NCBI GenBank assembly: GCA_028017165.1
Contig: CM051526.1
Location: 58,606,774-58,670,773 of the forward strand
Source: Herpetospermum pedunculosum
Lineage: Eukaryota; Streptophyta; Magnoliopsida; Cucurbitales; Cucurbitaceae
Reading direction: 5' to 3'
Length of the DNA: 64,000 nt
The position numbers were made by a program, and so were the translations under genes. Positions 11,206 through 22,700 of this stretch are shown here, in pieces. The notes below the pieces were generated by a model that saw only the letters and a program-made list of their open reading frames with translations, was not told the origin of the DNA and did not search any database. Position 1 is the stretch's first letter. Each line of letters starts with the position of its first letter.

Positions 11206-11954
11206 CTTATTAAAATTAGTTTTTTGTTTTAATGTCCTTGAACTTTAAAATGTCTAATAAGTCTTTAAACTTTTAATTTTGTATCCAATAGATCCATCTC
11301 TGAATTTTCAATTTTTTTTTTAATAGTTTCTTGACATCTTCAACATTTTTAAAAAATCACAAAAAATTGACAATTTTGGTATTAAACATTAAATTCTATT
11401 ATATATTTTTAAAGTTCAATTACATATTAGACCCTTTAAAAAATGCACGGATCAAATAGAACAAAAACTTGAAAGGTCTTAACTTTAATCTTTATTAATT
11501 TGGTTGCCCTTATATTTTAATTTGATGACATAGACCTAGGTATCTTGTAATAATTACTTATTCAATCCAAAATAATTTTCTATTATTGAAAATAGACCTA
11601 TTAACTAAAAATGATATTACACTAATGTGAGTCATAGCAGAATAAAAAATATATAATTTTTAAATTCATGTATCATTTTTCTTTGAACAGTTAGCGATAA
11701 TAGTGACTTGATTGAAAGAAAAGAAAAAAGAAAAAAACAATGCATATAAAATTGAACAGAAAATCTCAAAGGACAAAATTAACAAATATCACAAAGAATT
11801 AAAAAAAATATATGTATGTATTTGTAACAATTTAGACCTAGTTCCAGATAATAATTGCTTAACTACTAAACTTTTAGAAAAAACAGCTATAAAATAAAGT
11901 AAATTATGGTGTTTGAATTTTTTTAGTTTTAAATCATAAAGTAAGCTATCATAT
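11206..11954. other. AT-rich intergenic DNA
   Basis: Only short lysine- or asparagine-rich frames driven by base composition are present, with no domain. Confidence 0.45.
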
Positions 11955-12475
11955 TTGGTAAAATTATTATGGGTGAAATCAGCTTAGGTCCATGGAACTG
12001 GGCTCATCATGGCCAACATCTCATCCAGATGACCAGTTACTCAGCTCGGTCAGCCCCCAGCTTGGCCAGGTGAACCAGCTCCTCAACTCGGCCAACCCCC
12101 AGCTCGACCAGGTGACCAGCTCCTCAGCTCGGCCAGGACCAACTCCTTAGTTCGACTGTTGACGATAACGTCATCTGATCATTTTCAGAGCGCCGCCCAC
12201 GACATCCAAAGCACCCACCAAAACGTTGCGGGGCACCACGCCAATACATTACTTACCTATAAATATAAAATCACCCATTTCATGTAAGGTACGCAAGACA
12301 TGCTACTTGAACTCCACTTAAGCTCAGAACTCTCTAGTTGATTTAACATCGAAGCGTGTTGGGCAAGTCTCACACCGGTGCGAGTTTATCTATGTTTCCT
12401 CTTTGCAGGTCCGCTTCGAAGCGCCGTCAACTGAAGATTTCGGCCGAAGGAGAGGAGTCAGATTCTTACGCTAAT
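11955..12475 (+). repeat. GC-richer solo-LTR-like or TRIM-like repeat with internal minisatellite
   Basis: This block stands out by base composition from its AT-rich surroundings. At 12030-12150 a unit of about 40 bases built on CAGCTCCTCAGCTCGGCCAG is repeated about three times with variation. A CTATAAATATAAAA TATA-like box lies at about 12259-12272, followed by CTCTAGTTGATTTAACATCG. A pyrimidine-rich segment ending GCAGGTCCGC lies at 12400-12413, as in the 3' part of some plant LTRs. No ORF, primer-binding site or target duplication was found, so its class is uncertain. Confidence 0.4.
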
Positions 12476-12898
12476 AAAAATAATATTAAATTATTGTAAT
12501 TTAGCTAATAATGATCACAATAGGCATGTTATTTCAATTATTTTATACTGATAGTTACTATCTAAATTTGTTATAAGATATTGAAAACTTGTACCAGATA
12601 TCAAATTAGAGTAAAAATTAACAATCTATTAGTGATAGTTTTTATCATGACAGGAGTCTATTACTTTTATTTTTTTATAGAATTTTGTCAGTGGTTATCC
12701 CAAATAGTATCAGTGATAGTCACTAATTTTTTTTTTATGTTTTATATTTTGCTATATTTGTCATTATTTTGGGTGTGATGACTATTTATGCAACCACCCC
12801 TATACTCCTCTGTATATATATATACATACATACATGGTAGTATATTATAATACAATGCAATTGTTTGTTAAAAAAAAAAATACAATGCCAATAGTATA
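12476..12898. other. AT-rich intergenic DNA with a TA-rich run
   Basis: No gene or RNA signal is visible. A TATA/CATA run occurs near 12813-12838. Confidence 0.45.
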
Positions 12899-13072
12899 TG
12901 TGATGGAAGCTGATTCTTTGATTGATTCGTTGCACAATTGTGCATATTTATACAAAGGTTGGGTTAGTTACAAAGATGCAATACTCTAGGAGTATCTTGA
13001 CCATATCAACCTAATATAACTAAGGGAATATCTTGATCATATCAATCTAATATAACAACCTAACTACAACAC
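12899..13072 (-). repeat. Short solo-LTR-like sequence
   Basis: On the minus strand it runs from a TGTTGTAGTTAGG or TGTTATATTAG start through TTGTATAAATATGCAC (TATA-like) to CTTCCATCACA, a plausible short LTR. The exact right boundary is ambiguous and no target duplication matches, so the call is tentative. Confidence 0.35.
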
Positions 13073-13107
13073 AATAATTACATATATTCTAATGTACCCA
13101 ACCATTC

Positions 13108-13215
13108 AGGATTGACCTAGTGGTCATGAAGATCCTTGAGACTATTAATGTCTCTTAGAAGGAATGGGTTCAATCCTGGGTGGTCACCTTACCTAGAAAT
13201 TAATTTCCTACTCGA
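13108..13215 (+). repeat. tRNA-derived SINE, truncated
   Basis: GACCTAGTGGTCATGAAG (box A-like) precedes GGGTTCAATCCTGGGTGG (box B-like), followed by the CACCTTACCTAGAAATTAAT body motif seen in a widespread plant SINE group. The 3' half is lost. Confidence 0.6.
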
Positions 13216-13225
13216 GAGGTTTACG

Positions 13226-13530
13226 AACGTTGAAACTGTCCCAAAAATCATCAAAAAAGACTGCGCTGAAGATATCAGAAAAACAGAGTTATCAAACGGG
13301 ACCCTTAGTTTACTCTTTTTGGATTCCAATGTCAGGTTTGGAAACTATGAAAAATACCATGAAATCTCAGGAAAAAAAATTGCTACACCAAAATTTTAGT
13401 TAACCTGTAAAATTGATAATATTGGGCCAATCTGAGGCTGAACAATTAAGGCACTACTAACCTCCCTCGTTAAACTAAAAAAAAACTGTAACTATTGGGG
13501 ATGAAAGCAAAAAAAGAAGTGTCTAGCTTT
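13226..13530. other. 3' flank of the TcdA-like gene
   Basis: Sequence just past the stop codon on the minus strand. It should contain the 3' UTR, but I could not pick a polyadenylation signal with confidence. Confidence 0.4.
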
Positions 13531-16500
13531 TCACAAGGAAAATTCCATCTCAGCTCGCTTCAAAATAGCAGTTACCCTCATAAAGAATTCAGGTTCTTTT
13601 TCCTTTATGTCATCTAGGGTCGATGACTCATGTTCATCAGCCTGCATCAAACAACCACATGAATAAACTCAACTTTCCATCAATAAAGAGCTCCTTATGA
13701 TTTGCATCGGTACTTTAGGATCAAGATGAAACCAGTAGGGACTAAAACAAACATTTAGAAGTTGAGGAACCGAAACAAAATATTCATAAGTCTATGGACC
13801 AAAATGAAACGAGTACGAACGTTTAAAACCAAAATAAAATTTAAATCGTATTTTTATTCAACGAATTTTTTTTCTTTCAGAAAAATGAAAACGAGGTAAG
13901 GTCGGTTCTCATCAATTTACTTGCATAAACAAACTAGTGCAAACAACTTTCCTATTTTTCAAAGAAAATGAAAAAAACAGACTTCCCTCCAAATTTTGAA
14001 GTTACTGAGTAAATGACTTCAAATGAGATTAAAGAAATGACAAAAACACAGATGAGTTCAGAACATAGTAAAACGTTCTTCAGCATAATTCCCAGAAATT
14101 CATAATAACGAGTAAAGCTGACTTACCTCTTTAAATTTCAAAAGAATTAAGTTAGCCACGGATGCTGGTTTTGCTTGATCCCACCTAATTTGTACACAAA
14201 AAAATGTCAGCACCAGAGAAACTGAACATCTATAACAAATTCAGGTAACTTATTGCAATCTTCATTTTCTGTTGGTGTTATGTTAGGGAAACAAAAATCA
14301 GAGGTTATCAATGCAACTTTTATAGAATTCTGAGTAAAATATATGTTTATCTTCATCAATAAGATATATAAAACCAAAAGAAATTATATAAATTTAAAAA
14401 ATGGAGATGATTATAATATGTTCATGTTCAAAGAAACGAGAAAAAGTGTGGCCTAGATACCTTTTTATTTAAATCCACAACAAATATTATTGCATATTAG
14501 GCAACAGTACCAGAAAAGTTATTCATACCTCACAAGCATTAATTCATTAATAGCTCGCCACATTCCCCGTCCAACATCTTTTGCAGATTGGTCTCTCGCG
14601 CTTCTTCCATGCCAGAGCTCTTTTGCAACAAACATCACTTCTTCAACATCTACCTGCAGTAAACGACATCAGAATACACAGATACATCATTAGAATGCTA
14701 ACAAGAAAATCAAGCCCACAAAAAAAGACAGCCCAATTAAAGAAAGGGAATCAAGCAAAATGAGACTTAGAGAATAATTATGAAAAACTTTTCAAAAAGA
14801 ATAATTATGAAAAACCTTCATCGCCAAAGTTCAAAGGTAAACATAGAACTTAATGAGGGACCAAACATTAATGAGGGACCAAACATCAAAAGGATCACTC
14901 TCCCTCCACAAAACAGCACAAACTCCCGCTTGCCATAAAAACCGCTCCTTCTCTCATAAAGGCAGATGGAGAAAGAACTTCTTCATCATCTCCTTATACG
15001 AAAAGATCAACTCCTAGAATGCTAACTATTGGAATCCAACAAATAGAATGATAGATTGTAGTTGACAAAAAAGATGAGAGGATACTTTCATTTAGACATG
15101 GAAACTAAAAACTGAATAACTGGAATAAAAGGACTTCACACACTCAAAATCATCATGAAGGTGTCCAACTCAGAAAACATCAACATCATTCCACTTATTG
15201 TGGATGTTTAAATTAACCAGTAACTAGCATGCATCATGCAAACAAATCCTCAAGAAAACAAAAAGAGGACAATGGAAACTTCAAAATAACTCGTGCAAAA
15301 TTAATTAAATCTTCAGATGAAAGTCAAAGTCTGCACACCTGGACTTGCATGGCAGTGCCATACAATGTTTCTTCATGCTCAATGAGTCGCTGATGAAGCA
15401 ACCTATAATGATCGATGTCCAAATTAACGATAGGCTCTGTTTCCACTTGTAGCCCTGCTAGTTGTGTCACAACATACGAGGCCATTACCTGTCCAAAAAT
15501 TGCAGGGATGGTGCCCAGAACAGGTATGATGCGAACTCTGAACCCAGGTACTATCTGATATCATGATAAAAATTCAGAATGTTTATTCACCCTAATATCT
15601 GATATCTACCAACTATTATTCAACACTCAAAAATATTCATTCATTGTCAAGTCAGGAATGCATGCTGGTCTTGTTCTAAAGATACAAAAAGATCTTTTTG
15701 TATTCCATGTAAATTCCTCACCTGATAATCTGAAGGATTTTCAGCTTCTCCACCTGGTCCTTGGAACGGAAGCAGCTTTGCTTTGGGTTTTTCTAAAGAA
15801 AATACAACAGGAATGCCCCCTTCAATGCCATAGCCTTTCCGCAAACGGTGCCTCACCTATGATTAACAAATAGCCACAGCCTAAATTCTCAAAAAGATGA
15901 TTTTAAATGTCGATGCATTATTGTATAATTAACAGGCATATGGTAAAGTGACGTACTAATAAGTCATAACTCAACACAAGAAAAAGGAGCTGTTATCTAC
16001 TTGTCACGAAAATTATCTTTTCAAATGCTTTTAGGAGTTTAATTTACAAAAAATTATTCTGTCTTTCACTTACTAAGTGACTCTCTAACCTTCTAATTGA
16101 TCTCCATACATTAAAATAAAATAGAAAGTGGTTTAAGAGTTTATATGAGCCAAAATAAATGACAAACTATCTGTTAGGCCACCAATCATACATCAATACA
16201 AGAGGAGAAGTAAGCTGGGTAAAGGGTAACTAGATTGTACTTAAGGTGGTTATAAGTTGTTGTTAACTGTTTTAGTTGTTACTGTTATAGTATACTTGTG
16301 AATATAGGAGCTTATAATGTCCTTTATTGTAATTTACTATTATTAGGGTTAGGGCTTTCATGTATGTCTATATATTGTTAACTCTTCTAAATGGAAAGGT
16401 GAATGATTCTCTCATATTTGGTCTTACGTTATCATGGTATCAGAGAAATCTTTTCCTATGGCTATTAGGGTTTTGTAAATTAGGGTTTTGTCAACCTTTT

Positions 16501-16653
16501 AGGTTTTAAGGTTTTAGGGCCTTTTTTTGTTCAACCTTGAGTTTTGTGATTTGTTATACCCTTGGCATCTATTACCGCTGCGCCGCCACCAGCCACCGCC
16601 GCTGCCGTCGTCAGTAGCCGCCGCCAGCCACCGCCGCTGCCGCCAGCCGCCGG

Positions 16654-16705
<52 letters not shown>

Positions 16706-19700
16706 GTGACCGCCCAGCCAAGGAGGAAGCCCAGCCGCCGATCTGCGTGGCCGGATTTTTTTTTTGGTTTCGTGACTTGCCATTTTTTGCAATTTTCTGG
16801 CTTGTTTGTGTGGTTTTCTTGGTCATCATTGGCTCGAATTCGAAGTCGGTTTGGAAAAGTATTAACGTTTGTGTTGGGAACTCCATTCGGATCTGTTTTT
16901 TCAGGAGTTTTGTGGTCACTTGGTTCTGATTTCGTGGGTTTAGATCCAATCTTGTGTCTCTATATTTGTCGTTGATCTATGGCCAAGCAGAAGCTAGCAA
17001 GGACATCTAATTTGGGTCAATCGGGGACTCAATCCATCTATGGTTCATTTAAGAAGCCATTTGTTGATTCTATTGCCGAGTTTGCTAAGTCTACACATTA
17101 CCAGAACTCATCACAAGCATTTTCTTCATCATGCGCGCTTAACTCTATTACAACCATTGCTGGGTCAGGTAACATGAACCATTGTCTTATTTCATCAACT
17201 ACCAAATGGGTCATAGACTCTGGTGCTACCGACCATATGACAGGTAATCCCAATTTGTTTTCCACTCTTTTGTCATCTACATCCCTTGCTAAGGTTACTT
17301 TGGCAGATGGATCAACATCTTCTGCTATTGGCTCTGGCACAGTAATTTTAACCTCATCTCTTACGTTGTCATCTGTCCTACATTTGCCTCAACTTTCCTT
17401 TAATTTGATCTCTGCTAGTAAAATTACTCGTGATCTTAATTGTTCCGTTTCATTCTATCCTGGTTATTGCTTGTTTCAGGATCTAATGACAAAGAAGATT
17501 ATTGGTAGAGGACATGAATCTGGAGGACTTTATATTTTTGATCATCAAGTGTCGAAAGTTGCTTGTTCTGGAGTCGTCACTCCTCTTGATGCCCATTGTC
17601 GTCTAGGTCATCCATCTATTTCAGTATTAAGAAAGCTTTGTCCTCAATTTCATAACTTGTCTTCCTTAAATTGTGACTCGTGTCAGTTTGCCAAATTTCA
17701 TCGTCTTAGTTCGAGCCCTAGAATCGATAAGCGAGCAAGTGCGCCTTTCGAATTAGTTCATTCCGATATTTGGGGTCCTTGTCCAGTTGTGTCTAAAACT
17801 GGATTTCGATACTTCGTTTCCTTTGTTGATGATTACTCTCGTATGACTTGGTTATATTTTATGAAGAATCGTTCTGAGTTACTTTCTCACTTATGTAATT
17901 TTCATGCTGAAATTCGAACTCAGTTTGATGTTCCCATTAAAATTTTGAGAAGTGACAATGCTGGTGAGTACTTTTCTGAAGCACTTAGGTCGTACCTATG
18001 TAAGCATGGAATTATTCATCAATCATCTTGTGCTGATACTCCATCCCAAAATGGAGTTGCTGAAAGAAAGAATAGGCATCTTCTTGAAACTGCAAGAGCA
18101 TTATCCTTTCAAATGCATGTTCCAAAACACTTTTGGGTTGATGCCATTTCCACGGCCTGTTTTTTGATTAATCGAATGCCTTCATCTGTTCTTAAAGGTC
18201 AGATTCCTTATCATGTTTTACATCCGACAAAACCTTTGTTTCCTATTGAGCCAAAAATATTTGGTTGTACTTGTTTTGTTCGGGATGTTCGTCCTACTCT
18301 GACAAAATTAGACCCAAAATCTTTGAAATGCATTTTCTTAGGCTATTCCCGTGTTCAGAAAGGGTACAGATGCTATAATCCTAGTTTGAACAGGTATCTT
18401 GTATCTCGTGATGTTACTTTTTTTGAAGACAAGTCTTTCACTCCATCTTTGCCTAGTACGAGTCAGGGGGAGGATGATGATATTTTTATCTATACACGTG
18501 TGTCCATTACATCCTCCCCCGATCAACCTCCTTTGGATGTCCCTACTCGTCCACCGATTACTCAAGTCTACTCTAGACGGCAACACCCTCCAAGTGAATG
18601 TCTTGTACCAGAAGCTTCTTCGTCGTTAGATCCTCAACCAAGTGATGAGCTTCCTATTGCTCTTCGTAAAGGTAAGCGTTCTTGCACTTTCCCTATTTCT
18701 TCGTTTGTCTCTTATGACCACTTGTCATCTTCTACATGTTCTTTTGTTGCATCTCTGGATTTTATCTCGATTCCTAAAACTGTTCATGAAGCCTTGTCAC
18801 ACTCTGGTTGGCGCAATGCGATGATAGATGAGATGAATGCCTTAGATGATAATGGTACTTGGGATTTAGTATCTCGTCCTGCAGGGAAGAAGGCTATCGG
18901 ATGTAAATGGGTGTTTGCAATTAAGGTCAATCCGGATGGGTCAGTTGCTCGATTAAAAGCGCGCCTTGTTGCCAAAGGCTATGCTCAGACGTATGGGATT
19001 GATTATTTTGATACTTTTTCTCCTGTTGCTAAACTAACTTCTGTCAGGTTATTCATTTCCATGGCTGCTTCTCAATGTTGGCCTTTGCATCAGCTTGATA
19101 TTAAAAACGCCTTTCTCCATGGAGATCTTGAGGAGGAAGTTTATATGGAGCAACCACCAGGGTTTGTTGCTCAGGGGGAGAATGATAGAGTGTGTCGCCT
19201 TCGCAAATCTCTATATGGATTGAAACAAAGCCCACGAGCATGGTTTGGAAAATTTAGTCAAGCACTTGAGCAGTTTGGAATGAAGAAAAGCAAGTCAGAT
19301 CATTCTATCTTCTATCAACGATCTAAGAGTGGTATTATTCTACTTGTCGTATATGTTGATGATATTATAATTACCGGAAATGATACATCTGGCATTTTAT
19401 CTCTCAAAGCTTTTCTCCAAACTCAGTTTCATACTAAAGACTTGGGAACATTAAAGTATTTCTTGGGTATTGAAGTAATGAGAAGTAAGAAAGGTATTTT
19501 TATGTCACAAAGGAAATATGTGCTTGATTTGCTATCCGAGACGGGAAAATTGGGAGCCAAGCCATGTAGTACTCCAATGATGCCTAATTTGCAACTTACA
19601 AAAGATGGAGAACCATTTATAGATTCAGAGAAATATAGAAGATTGGTTGGAAAATTGAATTATCTTACAGTGACACGACCAGACATAGCTTATTCGGTAA

Positions 19701-22700
19701 GTATTGTGAGTCAGTTTATGTCTTCACCTACAGTGGATCATTGGGCTGCAGTACAACAAATTCTATGTTATTTAAAGGCTGCACCTGGACGTGGGATCTT
19801 ATATAAAGACCATGGTCATATGAAGATTGAGTGCTTTACAGATGCCGATTGGGCAGGATCAAGAGAAGATAGAAGATCGACTTCTGGCTATTGTGTTTTT
19901 GTTGGCGGTAATTTGGTTTCATGGAAGAGCAAGAAACAAAATGTAGTCTCACGATCAAGTGCTGAATCAGAATACAGAGCGATGGCACAATCAGTATGTG
20001 AAATAATGTGGGTACATCAACTCTTGACCGAGTTAGGCTTCAATATTGCAGTTCCAACCAAGCTGTGGTGTGACAACCAAGCAGCCCTTCATATTGCATC
20101 CAACCCAGTGTTTCATGAGCGGACTAAACATATTGAAATTGATTGTCATTTTATTCGTGAGAAAATACAACAAGGTTTGGTGTCTACTGGTTATGTGAAG
20201 ACTGGAGAGCAATTGGGAGATATTTTCACGAAAGCTTTAAATGGAGTTCGAATAGATTACCTTTGTAACAAGCTGGGCATGATTAACATATATGATCCAG
20301 CTTGAGGGGGAGTGTTATAGTATACTTGTGAATATAGGAGCTTATAATGTCCTTTATTGTAATTTACTATTATTAGGGTTAGGGCTTTCATGTATGTCTA
20401 TATATTGTTAACTCTTCTAAATGGAAAGGTGAATGATTCTCTCATATTTGGTCTTACGTTATCAGTTACATGAGTTGTTATTCTGTTAGTTACTTAGTTA
20501 CTTGGTTGCTAGGAATCACTATAAAAGAGCATGTAAGTAGTTGAGAAGGTAGGATTAAATCTAGTTTCTCAAAGAGAGAAGGAAGGAGAGTGTGATCCTC
20601 TTAATTGATCACTGTTGTAACTGCCTTCGGGCTTCTTTCTTGAATTCAATATAAGAAGGAATATTGGAACCTTACATTTGGTATCAGAGCAAGTTCGGTC
20701 TGGGAAAGAAAAGATGGCTCAAAAACGTTTTGAGGAGAGGTTAGATATGAATGAACTCGAGATGGGAGGACTTCGAGCAGATATGGAAAAAATTCCGGTT
20801 ATAGAAGATAACTTGGTACTCATGAGGAAAGCGATGGAAAGGCTTTCGGCTCAGATGGAGGAACAACAGAAGGTCTCAGATGGAGCAAGATTGGTGATGG
20901 CCGGCATCGCCTCCGAGTTGGCCTTAATGAGAGGAAAGAACAAGAACACAGAAGTTGTAACAGAGAAGATCGATGTTGAAGACATCATAACCAATGAGGT
21001 AATCGAAAAGAAAGATGAAGCTGGAAGTGACAGGAGCAAGTTCAAGAAGGTAGAAATGCCAGTATTTGATGGTGAGGATCCGGACGCGTGGTTGTTCCGG
21101 GCAGAAAGGTATTTCAAGATTCATAAACTTACGGAAGCAGAGAAGTTCACGGTGGCTATCATCAGTTTCTCGGGAGTAGCTCTTCATTGGTTCAGAGGAG
21201 AAGAGGAGTTGAACTCTTTTAGCAATTGGAATGATCTGAAAATCCAAATGCTCGAAAGGTTCAGATCCACAAGAAAAGGCAGCTTATGTGCCCAGTTTTT
21301 GGCGATTAAACAGACTACGACGGTGGAAGCATACCGAAATGAGTTTGATCGGCTGGCCGCCCCTCTGTCGCATCTTCAAGCTGAAGTCCGGGAGGATACT
21401 TTTCTCAATGGCCTCGATCCAGTCATTCGAGCTGAAGTACGTTGCTGGAGACCTCAAGGATTGAAGGAGATCATGCGAATAGCACAGTTGGTGGAGGATA
21501 TGGAAATAACGCGAAAAGAGGCCCATCGGCCCATTACTCAAAATCCGAAAGCCCAAGTAAGTATACCCATCCCTAAAAGCGGGTCAAGTACCCTGAATAT
21601 TAATAGGGACAGTGGAGGAACTTCTGGTGCAATGCGAACCATCACGTTATCGAATTCTTCCAACTCGGGAGCTCGAAGGGAAGGTCCGATTCGACGGCTT
21701 TCAGATGCGGAATTTCGCGCAAGGAGGGAGAAGGGGCTATGTTTTCGGTGTGAAGAAATATTTACACCAGGACATCGGTGTAAAGCAAAGGAACTCCGAG
21801 TTCTTGTGGTTCACGAGAATCTTGAAGAATCTGAATTGAATGAAGAGGATGTTGTTGATGAAGGAGAGACGGAAATGAAAAGTATCGAGGTTGGGGATGC
21901 TGTAGAACTGTCCTTGAATTCCGTAGTAGGCATTTCATCGCCAGGAACTATTAAGCTCCGTGGGAAGGTAGCCCAACGAGACGTGGTGATTTTAGTGGAC
22001 TGTGGAGCTACCCACAACTTTGTAAATCGACGGTTGGTAGAAGAACTCCAAATTCCGACCTCAGAAACTGCCAATTACGGCGTGATCATGGGCTCAGGAA
22101 CAGCCGTCAAGGGGAAGGGAGTGTGTAAGTCAATAACCGTCACAGTGGGGGAAATGCTGGTGTGTGAGGATTTTCTGCCAATTGAATTGGGAGGAATTGA
22201 CATGGTTCTTGGAATGCAGTGGTTGAACACGTTGGGAGTTACAGAGGTAGATTGGAAGCAGTTAACAATTCGAATTGGCAAGGATGGTAAACAAGTAGTT
22301 TTGAAAGGCGATCCTAGTCTAACAAAGTCTAAAGTGACCTTCAAAAATATGGCGAGGCTGTGGGAACCAGAAGATCAAGGTTTCTTGGTGGAACTACGAA
22401 CCATTGATGCTGGAGAAGAAGAAGCAGAAGGAGAATCCTCTTCTAAACAATCGGTAGATTCGGAGGAATTACCCATGGCAGTTCAACAGCTAATACAAGA
22501 ATATGATTGCTTGTTTCAGAAGCCAACGACCCTTCCTCCTCGACGTTTGATTGATCACCAAATTCATTTAAAGGAAGGAGTTTCAGCAGTGAATGTCCGT
22601 CCATATCGGTATGGATACACACAGAAGGCGGAAATAGAGAAAATGGTGGATGATATGCTGCTAACAGGGGTGATTCGACCCAGTACTAGTCCATTTTCGA

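Larger units (their letters stand above)
16283..20464 (+). mobile_element. Young Copia LTR retrotransposon lacking gag, nested in the Gypsy 5' LTR
   Basis: 4182 bp bounded by two 152-bp LTRs that I read as identical base for base (16283-16434 and 20313-20464). They start TGTTATAG and end GTTATCA. The target duplication GTTAC is perfect (16278-16282, 20465-20469). A primer site TGGTATCAGAG follows the 5' LTR at 16435, and AGGGGGAG precedes the 3' LTR as polypurine tract. The body encodes protease, integrase, RT and RNase H in one frame but has no recognisable Gag. Identical LTRs indicate very recent insertion, later than the Gypsy element that hosts it. Confidence 0.95.

Noticed and set aside
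16514..16949. Antisense poly-Phe frames over the same A tract
   Set aside because: Composition artefacts of the 49-A run.
16562..16975. 137-codon frame with poly-Lys in the Copia leader, as a possible gag
   Set aside because: It is produced by GCC repeats and the A tract and has no capsid or zinc-knuckle features.
20678..20713. Upstream start of the Gypsy frame at a TTG within the primer site
   Set aside because: There is no ATG there; the first ATG is 20714 and the primer site is a DNA/RNA signal.
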